A DNA stretch of 64,000 nucleotides from Kuenenia sp039794105 (GTDB lineage: Bacteria; Planctomycetota; Brocadiia; Brocadiales; Brocadiaceae), in NCBI RefSeq assembly GCF_039794105.1, contig NZ_JBDIWA010000003.1:150787-214786 (forward strand), read 5' to 3'. A program made the position numbers and the translations under genes. Below, one piece after another: positions 17,901 through 25,946 of this stretch; within the stretch, counting starts at the first letter, position 1, and the number at the start of each line of letters is the position of its first letter. The notes beneath the pieces were generated by a model. The model was not told the origin of the DNA. It was given only the letters and a program-made list of their open reading frames with translations, and did not search any database.

Positions 17901-18874
17901 GGTTTTACTACCTTTTTCAGGAAAAGGATCAGGATGAGCATGATCATTCCAATAACAACAGCGCCGGTAACTCCGGCGCTCAAAAGGATTATTCTGACAG
18001 GGGCTAGCACCTCATTCTTGTCAATTTCAACCAGCAGCACCCATTGCAGGGAGGGGATAAACATCGAGGCACCTACTACCTCTACGCCACGGTAATCCTT
18101 GTAGAATCCGGACATCTCCCTGCCTGAATCCATAGCTAACCTGACGGGCGGTGTATTGACTGCCTGTTTCAGAGTCGCATCTTTTATAAACAGGGATTTT
18201 GTAATCATGAGTTTGTTGCGGTTGACCAGATAAATCTCCATTGTTTTCCAGGAACCCTTCCCCTTTCCCCATGAAATTGCTCCCATCTCGCGGTGATATT
18301 CTCCGGATAAAAGGTGATCAAGCTCTGAAATCTGTACAAAGTTTGCAATTACCCCGATTACCTTGTGTGTATCTTTCGTATAGACAGGGGCAGAGATGAC
18401 AATCTCTGGGAGGTCCGTATGCAGGACGTATGTTTCTCCTACGATAATGGCGTCTTTTCCATTCACAAAAAAAGGTTCGCCGGAATAATCCATTCCTATT
18501 TCAGTGCTGTTTGTGGAAGCGACAACCTTTCCTTCTATGGAGAGGACATGTATGGTATTAATGGTCTTATCGAGGACGATCTTGTTTTTGATCAGGTGTT
18601 TACTCAGGACGTCTTTTGATGAAGTCTCTCCGCGAATTTTCCTGAGAAGCTGTGTCCTTATAAACCCATCGCTGGCAAAGTCCTGGGCACGGCGTTTAGA
18701 CTGCTCCAGAAACTGATAGACATGCCCCTCATATGCCTCTGCAATAATGGTTAGGGTATCGAGAACACGGTTTTTTAAATATACCCTGTTATGATTGTAA
18801 ACCAGGATGAATGTGACGATTACCGGAAGGAGTACAGCGAGGATACCCAGAAACGCTTTTTGCGAAAGCGGCAA
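14972..18874 (-). CDS. Hybrid sensor histidine kinase (Cache-HAMP-PAS-GAF-PAS-PAS-HisKA-HATPase-REC)
   Basis: A 1300-residue membrane kinase. A transmembrane helix at about 8-26 and another near 290-318 flank a periplasmic Cache-type sensor (IHVLSIEGKVVASTNSTEIG, then PVYTKDTHKVIGVIANF). A HAMP domain follows (about 318-370), then a PAS domain (390-500), a GAF domain (505-650) and two PAS domains (665-910). The kinase core has the phospho-acceptor His in GGIAHDFNNILTAI, the N box in LSTNARDAMPEGG, and the G boxes DTGKGMDEG and GKGTGLGLSIVYG. A C-terminal receiver domain has its Asp in LLFDVIMPG. Signals sensed by the Cache domain should be relayed by a phosphorelay, perhaps to the nearby HD-GYP regulator. 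The ATG at 18874 gives a normal membrane-helix start. Confidence 0.93.
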   Translation of the reverse strand: MPLSQKAFLGILAVLLPVIVTFILVYNHNRVYLKNRVLDTLTIIAEAYEGHVYQFLEQSKRRAQDFASDGFIRTQLLRKIRGETSSKDVLSKHLIKNKIVLDKTINTIHVLSIEGKVVASTNSTEIGMDYSGEPFFVNGKDAIIVGETYVLHTDLPEIVISAPVYTKDTHKVIGVIANFVQISELDHLLSGEYHREMGAISWGKGKGSWKTMEIYLVNRNKLMITKSLFIKDATLKQAVNTPPVRLAMDSGREMSGFYKDYRGVEVVGASMFIPSLQWVLLVEIDKNEVLAPVRIILLSAGVTGAVVIGMIMLILILFLKKVVKPLRTISHAATEIARGNLDTAIPVKTNDEIGVLCESFNAMSHDIKTRTSELIKSNGRLAEAQSIARLGNWEWDITNNDLYWSDEVYCIFGMVKGEFAASYEAFLECVHQDDLEYVKKSVENAIHGKKPYEIDHRILLKDNTVRVVHEKATVLFDDTGKAVRMAGTVQDITEWRRREEEINLLQALILAVGEAENLHDALVITLEKVCNATGWIYGEAWVPHPGDKYLERDHTYYSKIDSLERFSKLSGEYRFSPGVGLPGRTWIEKQPVWIRDVTVDPNYPRAPLAKEAGLKAGVAFPIMTDKDVVAVIVFYMSEPRERDEWLIGLVSSATVQLGQVIQRKQAEDALQKSEELLHSILDNTTAVVYVKDLRGHYAFINKRFEDLFNIRKDEIKGRTDYDLWPAQMADVFRKNDRKAIEAGRPLEFDEIVPHDDGEHTYISIKFPLFDANGAIYAVCGVSTDINERKQMEDQLRKLSRAIEQSPAIVIITDTNGIIQYVNPKFTQLTGYTPEEVIGETPKILKSDMTPHEQYKQLWETITTGNVWRGEFVNRKKNGDLYWEIACISPIKNAEGVITNYVGVAEDITLARQEEEEKEELREQLYHAQKLESIGQLAGGIAHDFNNILTAIIGYGNLLQMSMKEDDPLNDYAKKILISAEKASYLTRGILAFSRKQISNPRPLNLNELIRATEGFLKRLIGEDVELKTSTSDKDCIVMADSGQIEQILMNLSTNARDAMPEGGSVKISTDIVELDSDFVQTHGYGEPGRYAVITFSDTGKGMDEGTSKKIFEPFFTTKEVGKGTGLGLSIVYGIVKQHNGFINVYSEPGKGTIFRIYLPMIVQAADKAKPEKHVLPVFGTETILVAEDQIEVRHLVKTALEGAGYRVITAENGNDAIKKFMENRDKIHMLLFDVIMPGKNGKEAYDEIREVAPGIKALFTSGYPEDVVNQKMIINERLHFITKPVSLAELLRKVREVLDN

Positions 18875-18962
18875 GGAATTTTTATTTTTGGGGGACTGTT
18901 TGTCATGCGATATATATACTAAATAGTGCGGCGTAGCCGCAACTAAAAAGATTTTTACTACA

Positions 18963-18990
18963 GTAGGGACACGCCATGGCGTGTCCCTAC
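18963..18990. repeat. Perfect palindrome GTAGGGACACGCC
   Basis: A perfect 28-base palindrome, GTAGGGACACGCCA and its complement. It belongs to the set of palindromes in this window that begin GTAG and end CTAC but differ in the inner arms. Confidence 0.85.
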
Positions 18991-18998
18991 AAATATTC

Positions 18999-19027
18999 GC
19001 GGGTTCAGGTTTGTAACCTGAACCCGC
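18999..19027. repeat. GCGGGTTCAGGTT palindrome
   Basis: A 13-base arm, GCGGGTTCAGGTT, three-base loop and exact complement. The arm equals the terminal repeat of the 300-bp elements at 6991-7291 and 25486-25763, so this may be a minimal or collapsed copy. Related hairpins are at 27908-27970 and 40261-40288. Confidence 0.85.
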
Positions 19028-19167
19028 CGTGATTAATCTTCAAAACCGTGCAACACAAGTTACGCAGTAAGAAAAATGTTGAATATTGAACATTTTGTAA
19101 CACTTCCCCCTAGTTCCCACGCAAGCGTAGGAACTAGAAGAAACCTTCTAAACCCCTGAAACCAATC

Positions 19168-22005
19168 TTAAAAATCGCTAAAATCCCCGTCCTCCATAGG
19201 AATTATATCCCTTGGCGCTGTCTTTGCCTGCGCCATTTTACTGCCATCTCCTCTCAACGCGGGTTTTTTCTTTCCCGCTGCCGCTGTCCTCTCTGCAGGT
19301 ATTGCTTGCCTTTTTCCTGACGGCTGTCCGGAAACGGCCCTTCTTTCCTCTCCGGTTTCACCGCCACCTGTATTCACTTCTCTCGCCACCTTATCCACCA
19401 AATCATTCAATGCCTGCGCCTGCGCCGTTAACTCCTCGCTAGCCGCAGCGGTCTGCTCCGCATTCGCCGCATTCTGCTGCGTCACCTGATCCATCTGCTG
19501 CACCGTCTTCCCTATCTGGTCTATCCCGTTTGCCTGCTCCTCCGATGCAACCGATATCTCGTTCACCAACTGCACCACCCTCTGCACCTGTTCCACTACC
19601 CCGGAAAATACATCCTTCACCTGCTGCACTGCACTCGACAATACCCCCTTCGTCTTGTCCACCAGCTCCTTGCCCGTCTCCGCCTTCTTCACACTGTCCG
19701 TTATCAATGTCGTTATATCCTTCGCCGCAGTAGAACTTTTTTGAGCCAGATTCCTCACCTCTTCGGCTACCACCGCAAACCCTCTTCCATGTTCCCCTGC
19801 CCTTGCCGCCTCTACCGCCGCATTTAACGCCAGCAGGTTCGTCTGGAACGCTATACCCTCTATGATCTTTATAATGTCCGCTATCTTTCCGCTGCTGTCA
19901 GATATCTCATTCATCGCCCCTGCCATCTGTATTACGGCGCTGTTTCCGTTCTCTACCGTGCCTACTACCGCACGATTCCCTTTCTCTACAGAATCATTGC
20001 ACTGCTTCGCAAGGGCTGCCGCCTCCTTTGCATTGTCCGCATTCTGCTTCGTCATTGACGACATCTCTTCCATCGTCGATGACGTCTCCTCTATGGACGC
20101 CGCCTGCTCTGAAGTAGCTTCGGAAAGGCTCTGGCTGGATGCGGATATCTGCTCGGACGCAGACGCCAACTGGTTCGCATTTCCCGTCAAATCCGTAAGA
20201 AGGTTTTTGAAGAGGTTCGATATCCTGTTCGTTAATTTGACTACAAGGTATCCAAGGCCAGCCACAAACCCACCCGACAATGCGCCGATGATGATCATCC
20301 ACATGCCTAACCTGTTTACCGCTGCAAACGCCTCCGCCTTGTCTATCTCCGCAAGAAGCGCCCAGTTGACGTCTCCCACCTTTAACGGCGTGTATGAAGA
20401 AAGTACAGGGTTCCCGTTGTAGTCGATTATGATTTTAGAACCGGTGTTCCCCGACAGTGCGTCCCTGCTCGCCTCGGTATCCACCTTTCCCTTTGAAGGA
20501 TTTGCAAAAGACGCCTTTACCGAATGGTTTGCAGGGTCAAGGTAAGAATCCGATCTCATAAGCTTATCAGCGCCCACAAGGTACGTCTCTCCCGTTTCAC
20601 CCATGCCTTCCCTCTGTTTCATGACCGCATTTATCGAGTCAAGCGATAACTGGAGCGCAACGATTGTCTCCACATTTCCGTTGTTTACTACTGGCTGGGC
20701 AATGAAGGCGGCAGGCTCACCGTTGCTCGGTGCGTACGGCTCAAAGTCGGCAAGGCAAAACTGCTTTGTCTCCAGCGTTTTGCGTGTAATTTTCCCCAGA
20801 TTGGAACTGCTGTATTTCCCGTTAACCATGTTGGTCTGGTAGTCAGGTTCTTTGCATACCGTATAATAAACATATCCGTCCGGGTTCATAAGGAAGAGGT
20901 CATAATACCCGTATTTTTCTATATATTTGGCAAAAAAGTATTTGCCGTCATTATCCACCGGACAAAACGCCTCCGCCACGTCTATCTCCGCAATCAGCGC
21001 CCACGTTAAATCTCCCACCTTTACAGGTGTATAGGCGGAAAGAACGGGATTGCAGTTATAATCTTTTATTACCTCGGCTCCTGTCTTGCCGGAAAGGGCA
21101 GCATTTGCCGCTACAGTATCCACACCGTTTTTTTCTATCGTACCTGCAAAAGACGCCTTTACCGAATGGCCCTCAGGGTCAAGGAACGAATCGGAACGCA
21201 TACGCTTTCCAGGCCCTACCAGATAGGTTTCTCCTGTTTTGCCTAATCCATTGCGTTCCTGCATGATTTTATTAACATCTTTCAGGGATATCTGAAATGC
21301 CGCGCATCCAACATAGTTTCCGTTTGCGTCTTTGAGCGGCGCGGCAATAAAGGCGGCGGGCTCTTTTGACGGTTCATACCATGAGAAATCTTCTATAGCT
21401 TTTTGGTTTTTTGACTTCTGAAATACCCTTGCCAGCCCTGAGTTGCTCAGCGGACCGTTTATTAAATTCGCCCCAAGGTCGGATTCCTTGCAAACGGTAT
21501 ATACCACGTTTCCTTCGGGGTCAATGAGAAATACGTCGTAGAAACCAAAGTTTTCCATAAATATGGAAAACCCTTTTTCCCTGGTTTTGCTCAGTTCCTG
21601 ATACTGTGGGCTTTCAATACCCACCTTGAACGCCTCTGCAAAGAGTCCGATGCCCCCTGTAAAGCGAAGGTTCATCTGCACATCATCCATAAGGGTAAGC
21701 CGGTCTCTGAAGTATGTCTCGATTTGCGTCTTCTTTATTTCCCGCACTGCAATCAATTTATTTATTGCTTCTTCACGGAGGGTATTAACCGTGTCTACAA
21801 GCACTCCCATATCGTTTTCCCGATCCAGGAAGACTTGCTGTATCTGCGCCTTCTTGATTTCGCGGACTCCCTCTAACTGGTTAAACGCCTGTACCCGCAA
21901 TGCCTTGCTCGATGTAATATAACTTAGTACGCCAATAGCAATTAAGGGTATTACACCCGCCAATACAAACAACACGATTATTTTTGCCGTCACGGACATC
22001 TTCAT
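19168..22005 (-). CDS. Methyl-accepting chemotaxis protein with duplicated sensory domain
   Basis: A 945-residue chemoreceptor. The first membrane helix is at about 10-28 and the second at about 555-580, and everything between is periplasmic. That sensor region contains two similar units. Each has a GFYDVFLIDPEG or GYYDLFLMNPDG block, a YTVCKE block, GETYLVG followed by MRSDS, and ends WALIAEID or WALLAEID. No clear HAMP domain follows the second helix. The cytoplasmic part has the conserved hairpin tip EGIAFQTNLLALNAAVEAAR and a C-terminal tail ending DGDFSDF. The ATG at 22005 follows GAGGAG; the GTG at 22020 is less likely. It should signal through CheA/CheW, which are not in the window. 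Confidence 0.95.
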   Translation of the reverse strand: MKMSVTAKIIVLFVLAGVIPLIAIGVLSYITSSKALRVQAFNQLEGVREIKKAQIQQVFLDRENDMGVLVDTVNTLREEAINKLIAVREIKKTQIETYFRDRLTLMDDVQMNLRFTGGIGLFAEAFKVGIESPQYQELSKTREKGFSIFMENFGFYDVFLIDPEGNVVYTVCKESDLGANLINGPLSNSGLARVFQKSKNQKAIEDFSWYEPSKEPAAFIAAPLKDANGNYVGCAAFQISLKDVNKIMQERNGLGKTGETYLVGPGKRMRSDSFLDPEGHSVKASFAGTIEKNGVDTVAANAALSGKTGAEVIKDYNCNPVLSAYTPVKVGDLTWALIAEIDVAEAFCPVDNDGKYFFAKYIEKYGYYDLFLMNPDGYVYYTVCKEPDYQTNMVNGKYSSSNLGKITRKTLETKQFCLADFEPYAPSNGEPAAFIAQPVVNNGNVETIVALQLSLDSINAVMKQREGMGETGETYLVGADKLMRSDSYLDPANHSVKASFANPSKGKVDTEASRDALSGNTGSKIIIDYNGNPVLSSYTPLKVGDVNWALLAEIDKAEAFAAVNRLGMWMIIIGALSGGFVAGLGYLVVKLTNRISNLFKNLLTDLTGNANQLASASEQISASSQSLSEATSEQAASIEETSSTMEEMSSMTKQNADNAKEAAALAKQCNDSVEKGNRAVVGTVENGNSAVIQMAGAMNEISDSSGKIADIIKIIEGIAFQTNLLALNAAVEAARAGEHGRGFAVVAEEVRNLAQKSSTAAKDITTLITDSVKKAETGKELVDKTKGVLSSAVQQVKDVFSGVVEQVQRVVQLVNEISVASEEQANGIDQIGKTVQQMDQVTQQNAANAEQTAAASEELTAQAQALNDLVDKVAREVNTGGGETGEERRAVSGQPSGKRQAIPAERTAAAGKKKPALRGDGSKMAQAKTAPRDIIPMEDGDFSDF

Positions 22006-22062
22006 TAATATTCTCCTCACCTTTCTGCATTAAGATATAAAAAACAATGGAAATTGGTAACA

Positions 22063-22090
22063 GTAGAGACGCACGGCCGTGCGTCTCTAC
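22063..22090. repeat. Perfect palindrome GTAGAGACGCACGG
   Basis: A perfect 28-base palindrome, GTAGAGACGCACGG and its complement, upstream of the chemoreceptor gene. It is another member of the GTAG...CTAC palindrome set. Confidence 0.85.
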
Positions 22091-22252
22091 AATGTGGTTG
22101 AAACGATTCAAAGAATCATCCATTCAACTATTTAACTATTTGACGATTCGACTATGTGACTACTTTACAAGGTAATAAGAGATATGGCAATACGTATAGA
22201 TTACGTATCTAATACGTATCAATAATACGTGTTAGATGTATGTGGTTTTTTT

Positions 22253-23122
22253 TTAAAACACTTTAAGAAAGGAAGACAGGTTGGCGTCATTTTTTGTTAT
22301 GCCAAGTTTATTTCGAATGTTATCCCGATGTTTTTCAATAGTGCGAAGGGATATATTCAGCAGTTTGGAGATTTCTTTGCTTGTGAGTCCGCTTTTTATC
22401 ATATTGCAAATTTCAATTTCTCTTGGGCTGAGTTTATATTTTTTCTTCGTCAGGTTTAAGCCGAATGGAGAGGTTAATTCCTCTATATTTTTTTTTAATA
22501 AATCAAGATACTTTTGCGAATCTCCATCTATTTTGAGTTTTTGTATTACCGGCAGCAGTAAAGTTTCCACATTGGCGATTATATTGTCTTGCATCTGTTT
22601 TTTCTCGATTTCGAGTCGTCCGAGGATTTCACCAAGGGCAATATTCTTTTGCGTAATTTCCTGTGTTCTTTTTTTAAGGGTCTCCTCTAACGATTTCGTA
22701 TAGTTTTTTTCTATTTGCCTGAGTCTATGAAATTCAACGGCCTTCTCCAAACTATTCATCAGGATTTCCGGGTTAAATGGTTTAAAGATGAAATCAAACG
22801 CCCCTTCTTTTAAAGAGGAAACAACATAATTTATATCTGCGTATGCAGTGATTAGAATTACCGGTATTTCGGGATCAAATCTCCGGAATTCTTTGAGAAG
22901 TTGTATACCCGATATGCGCGGCATTTTTATATCCGTAAGAACGGTATTAATGTTGTTCGTATTTATCATTGCCATTGCCTCTTCCGGCCTGGGACAAATG
23001 ACTGCATTGTATCCATATTCTTTGATAAGGGCAGATAAAAAATCAAGGACAGTAGTGTCGTCATCAACAACAAGTATATTTTTCCCTTCGTTTTCGTTTA
23101 TGTTATCCATTGTTTTTTTCAT
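22253..23122 (-). CDS. Response regulator with receiver, coiled coil and LuxR-type HTH
   Basis: A 289-residue regulator. The receiver domain has NILVVDDD, the phospho-acceptor D64 in LTDIKMP and the conserved Lys in FIFKPFNPE. A coiled coil (about 140-185) leads to a C-terminal LuxR/FixJ-type helix-turn-helix (LSPREIEICNMIKSGLTSKE, then ISLRTIEKHRDNIRNKLGI). It probably binds DNA as a phosphorylation-controlled dimer. The layout with a long linker is less common than the compact NarL form. It lies upstream of the chemoreceptor gene on the same strand, with about 250 bases between them, and divergently from tex. Confidence 0.92.
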   Translation of the reverse strand: MKKTMDNINENEGKNILVVDDDTTVLDFLSALIKEYGYNAVICPRPEEAMAMINTNNINTVLTDIKMPRISGIQLLKEFRRFDPEIPVILITAYADINYVVSSLKEGAFDFIFKPFNPEILMNSLEKAVEFHRLRQIEKNYTKSLEETLKKRTQEITQKNIALGEILGRLEIEKKQMQDNIIANVETLLLPVIQKLKIDGDSQKYLDLLKKNIEELTSPFGLNLTKKKYKLSPREIEICNMIKSGLTSKEISKLLNISLRTIEKHRDNIRNKLGITKNDANLSSFLKVF

Positions 23123-23207
23123 TTCATGATGTATTTAAGAGGATGTATAAGTATAATTATTCGTTAAGAAATTTTATATTTATACCATACTATCTAAGGA
23201 AGAAACA

Positions 23208-25364
23208 ATGGATTTGGATACAAACAGCAACAAAACGGCGCAGGAACTTTCTCTTTCTGCAAAGCAGGTAAGCACAGTAATAGCCCTTTTGGATGAGGGA
23301 AATACGGTGCCTTTTATTGCGAGGTATCGGAAAGAAATGACCGGTAGCCTGGATGAGGTGGCGATATTGGCAATAAGAGACAGGATAACCCAATTGCGTG
23401 AACTGGATAAACGAAGAGAAACTATTTTAAATTCATTGACAAAGCAGGAAAAACTTACCCCTGAATTAGAAAAGGCGGTGAAAGAAGCAGAAACCCTAAC
23501 GGCGCTTGAGGATATTTATCTGCCTTACAAGCCGAAGAGGAAAACGAGGGCAACTGCCGCAAGGGAAAAAGGGCTGGAACCATTCGCGAAACTGATTTTT
23601 GAACAGAAAGAGTTTGATGTGCATACCGAAGCTGCCCGTTATATTGATGCGGAGAAGGGGGTAACTACAGAAGAAGAAGCATTGCAGGGAGCCAGAGACA
23701 TCATTGCCGAATGGGTCAATGAGGATGCGGATACGCGGAAGGCAATGAGGGAACTGTTTCTTAAGGAAGGTATTCTTACCTCAGAAGTGATAAAAGGAAA
23801 GGAAGAGGATGCGCAAAAATATAAGGATTATTTTGAGTGGAAGGAGCCTGTCGCTACCGTTCCTTCACACAGGATGCTTGCCATGCGCAGGGGAGAAAAA
23901 GAGCAGTTTCTCTTGCTGAGCATAGCGCCCCCGCAAGAGATGGCAATCGATCTTTTAAAACGAAAATACCTTGTTTCGGAAAACGAGATATCGGCACAGG
24001 TGGAACTAGCCCTTATGGATGCGTACAAAAGGTTGCTGAGCCTCAGCATGGAAACAGAGATACGGTTGAACGCCAAGAAGGAAGCAGACGAAGAGGCGAT
24101 ACAGGTGTTTGCGAAAAATCTCAGACAATTATTACTGGCATCCCCGCTGGGACAGAAAAACATTCTCGCCATAGACCCCGGTTTCCGCACCGGATGCAAG
24201 GTGGTATGTCTGGATAGACAGGGTAAGCTGCTCCATAATGAAACAATTTTTCCGCATGAGCCGCAAAAGAAGATTGCTGAATCGGCTTCAGCGCTGCAAA
24301 TCCTTTGCAAAAAATTTGCGATTGAAGCAATCGCGATAGGAAACGGCACGGCGGGTAGAGAAACGGAACGTTTTGTAAAAGGCATGGACTTGCCCGGCAG
24401 TATTATTACCGTGATGGTAAATGAAAGCGGGGCGTCCATATATTCTGCCAGCGATATTGCCAGGGAGGAATTCCCTGATTATGATATAACCGTTCGCGGT
24501 GCAGTATCTATTGGCAGAAGGCTGTCTGACCCCTTGTCAGAATTGGTAAAAATAGACCCCAAATCCATTGGTGTGGGACAGTATCAGCACGATGTTGACC
24601 AAACGGCTCTCCGGCAGTCACTCGATGATGTGGTAATGAGCTGCGTGAATTCTGTGGGTGTGGAACTGAATACGGCAAGCAGTGAATTGCTTTCATATGT
24701 TTCCGGACTCGGACAGCAACTGGCAAAAAAGATCGTTGAATACAGAAACGAACACGGGCCCTTCCGTAGCAGGAAGGAACTGGTTGAAGTGCCGAGGCTT
24801 GGTGATAAGGCGTTTGAACAGGCGGCAGGGTTCCTGAGGATAAGGAACGGCGAAAATCTTCTGGACGCCAGCGCAGTGCATCCTGAAAGTTATTATATTG
24901 TTGAAAAAATGGCGGAACATTTAAATTGCGGCGTAGAAGATCTCATGAAAAACCCTGCGTTTCGCAGCAAAATCGACCTTAAGAAATACGTGACTGAAGA
25001 AACAGGACTGCCAACGCTCAATGATATTCTCAGTGAATTGGATAAACCCGGACGCGACCCCAGGGAAAAGTTCGAAGCCTTTTCTTTTCAGGATGACATT
25101 AACGCAGTAGAAGATCTGGAAACAGGGATGACATTGCCTGGGATTGTCACCAATATTACCAATTTTGGGGCATTTGTGGATATAGGGGTTCATCAGGACG
25201 GGCTGGTGCACATCAGCAACATGGCGGATAAATATGTTAAAAACCCTGCGGACGTTGTCAGCGTTCATCAAAAAGTAATGGTGACAGTAATCGAGGTGGA
25301 TATTGGAAGAAAGCGGATTTCACTTTCAATGAAGAGCGACCCTTTCGGGAAAGAAAGAAAATAA
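23208..25364 (+). CDS. tex: Tex family RNA-binding transcription accessory protein
   Basis: A full-length 718-residue Tex protein. The order is the N-terminal helical domain (VSTVIALLDEGNTVPFIARY), a YqgF-like RNase H fold (ILAIDPGFRTGCKVVCLD), helix-hairpin-helix motifs (DLPG...; ASSELLSYVSGLGQQLAKKI) and a C-terminal S1 RNA-binding domain (LPGIVTNITNFGAFVDIGVH, then DGLVHISNMADKYV). Tex proteins bind nucleic acids and affect transcription; the precise biochemical role is not settled in the family. A clear GGAAG site precedes the ATG at 23208. Nothing else appears to be cotranscribed. Confidence 0.96.
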   Translation: MDLDTNSNKTAQELSLSAKQVSTVIALLDEGNTVPFIARYRKEMTGSLDEVAILAIRDRITQLRELDKRRETILNSLTKQEKLTPELEKAVKEAETLTALEDIYLPYKPKRKTRATAAREKGLEPFAKLIFEQKEFDVHTEAARYIDAEKGVTTEEEALQGARDIIAEWVNEDADTRKAMRELFLKEGILTSEVIKGKEEDAQKYKDYFEWKEPVATVPSHRMLAMRRGEKEQFLLLSIAPPQEMAIDLLKRKYLVSENEISAQVELALMDAYKRLLSLSMETEIRLNAKKEADEEAIQVFAKNLRQLLLASPLGQKNILAIDPGFRTGCKVVCLDRQGKLLHNETIFPHEPQKKIAESASALQILCKKFAIEAIAIGNGTAGRETERFVKGMDLPGSIITVMVNESGASIYSASDIAREEFPDYDITVRGAVSIGRRLSDPLSELVKIDPKSIGVGQYQHDVDQTALRQSLDDVVMSCVNSVGVELNTASSELLSYVSGLGQQLAKKIVEYRNEHGPFRSRKELVEVPRLGDKAFEQAAGFLRIRNGENLLDASAVHPESYYIVEKMAEHLNCGVEDLMKNPAFRSKIDLKKYVTEETGLPTLNDILSELDKPGRDPREKFEAFSFQDDINAVEDLETGMTLPGIVTNITNFGAFVDIGVHQDGLVHISNMADKYVKNPADVVSVHQKVMVTVIEVDIGRKRISLSMKSDPFGKERK

Positions 25365-25485
25365 GGGAACCGGGCTACTACGAAGGACGAGGGACGATAG
25401 ACGAAGGTAGCCAGACCGTCTCGGTCTGGGTATGTCTGGGTATGTGGGACGAAGGACGATTTACGAAGTACGATTTAAAATTTCC

Positions 25486-25763
25486 GCGGGTTCAGGTTTG
25501 TAACCTGAACCAAACGTTTTATGCTTCCAATCCCACCTTATATTAGCAGAAAAATGCCAAATAAATCCCAGATGACAAACAGGGTTTTTACCGCAGTACA
25601 TGACCTCATTATACGCATAAACTCATAGGTTCAGGTTGCAAACCAATGTCATTAAGTTAAGCTACCTGCCATAAAAGTCCCCCTTAGAAAAGGGGGATAA
25701 AGGGGGTTGTCTTGGTCAAATAATCCTTAACTTAATGACATTGGGTTGCAAACCTGAACCCGC
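25486..25763. mobile_element. About 300-bp MITE-like element, copy 2 (inverted)
   Basis: Inverted relative of the element at 6991-7291. It starts GCGGGTTCAGGTTTG and ends CCTGAACCCGC. It carries the CCAATGTCATTAAGTTAAG inverted pair around a CCCCCTTAGAAAAGGGGG hairpin. The non-palindromic half (for instance CAGATGACAAACAGGG against CCCTGTTTGGCATCTG) shows that the two copies are related along their length. The gap 25365-25946 also holds a small AGCCAGACC hairpin at about 25409-25431, TACGATTTAC repeats and the next element, but no gene. Confidence 0.8.
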
Positions 25764-25814
25764 CTGGAGGTACGAGGTACGATTTAAAATCGTAAATCGT
25801 AAATCTAAAATCAT

Positions 25815-25943
25815 GTAACATTTTAGTTTTTTGAAAACATATTGCAGTTTAGCTTTGGGTGGCACGGACAAGCTGTGCTTGTCCGTGCCACCCATGTTGA
25901 GCAAAAATATGTGTATCAATTTTCAAAAATTTAAAGTGTTGTA
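25815..25943. mobile_element. MITE-like element with ACTTTAG terminal repeats, copy A
   Basis: Starts GTAACATTTTAGTTTTTTG and ends with the inverted TTTTCAAAAATTTAAAGTG. Between these lies a perfect GGGTGGCACGGACAAGC hairpin at 25857-25893. Copies with the same ends but different inner hairpins lie at 35039-35175, 58828-59028 and 59951-60101. Its right end stops four bases before the stop codon of the deacylase gene. Confidence 0.75.
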
Positions 25944-25946
25944 AAA

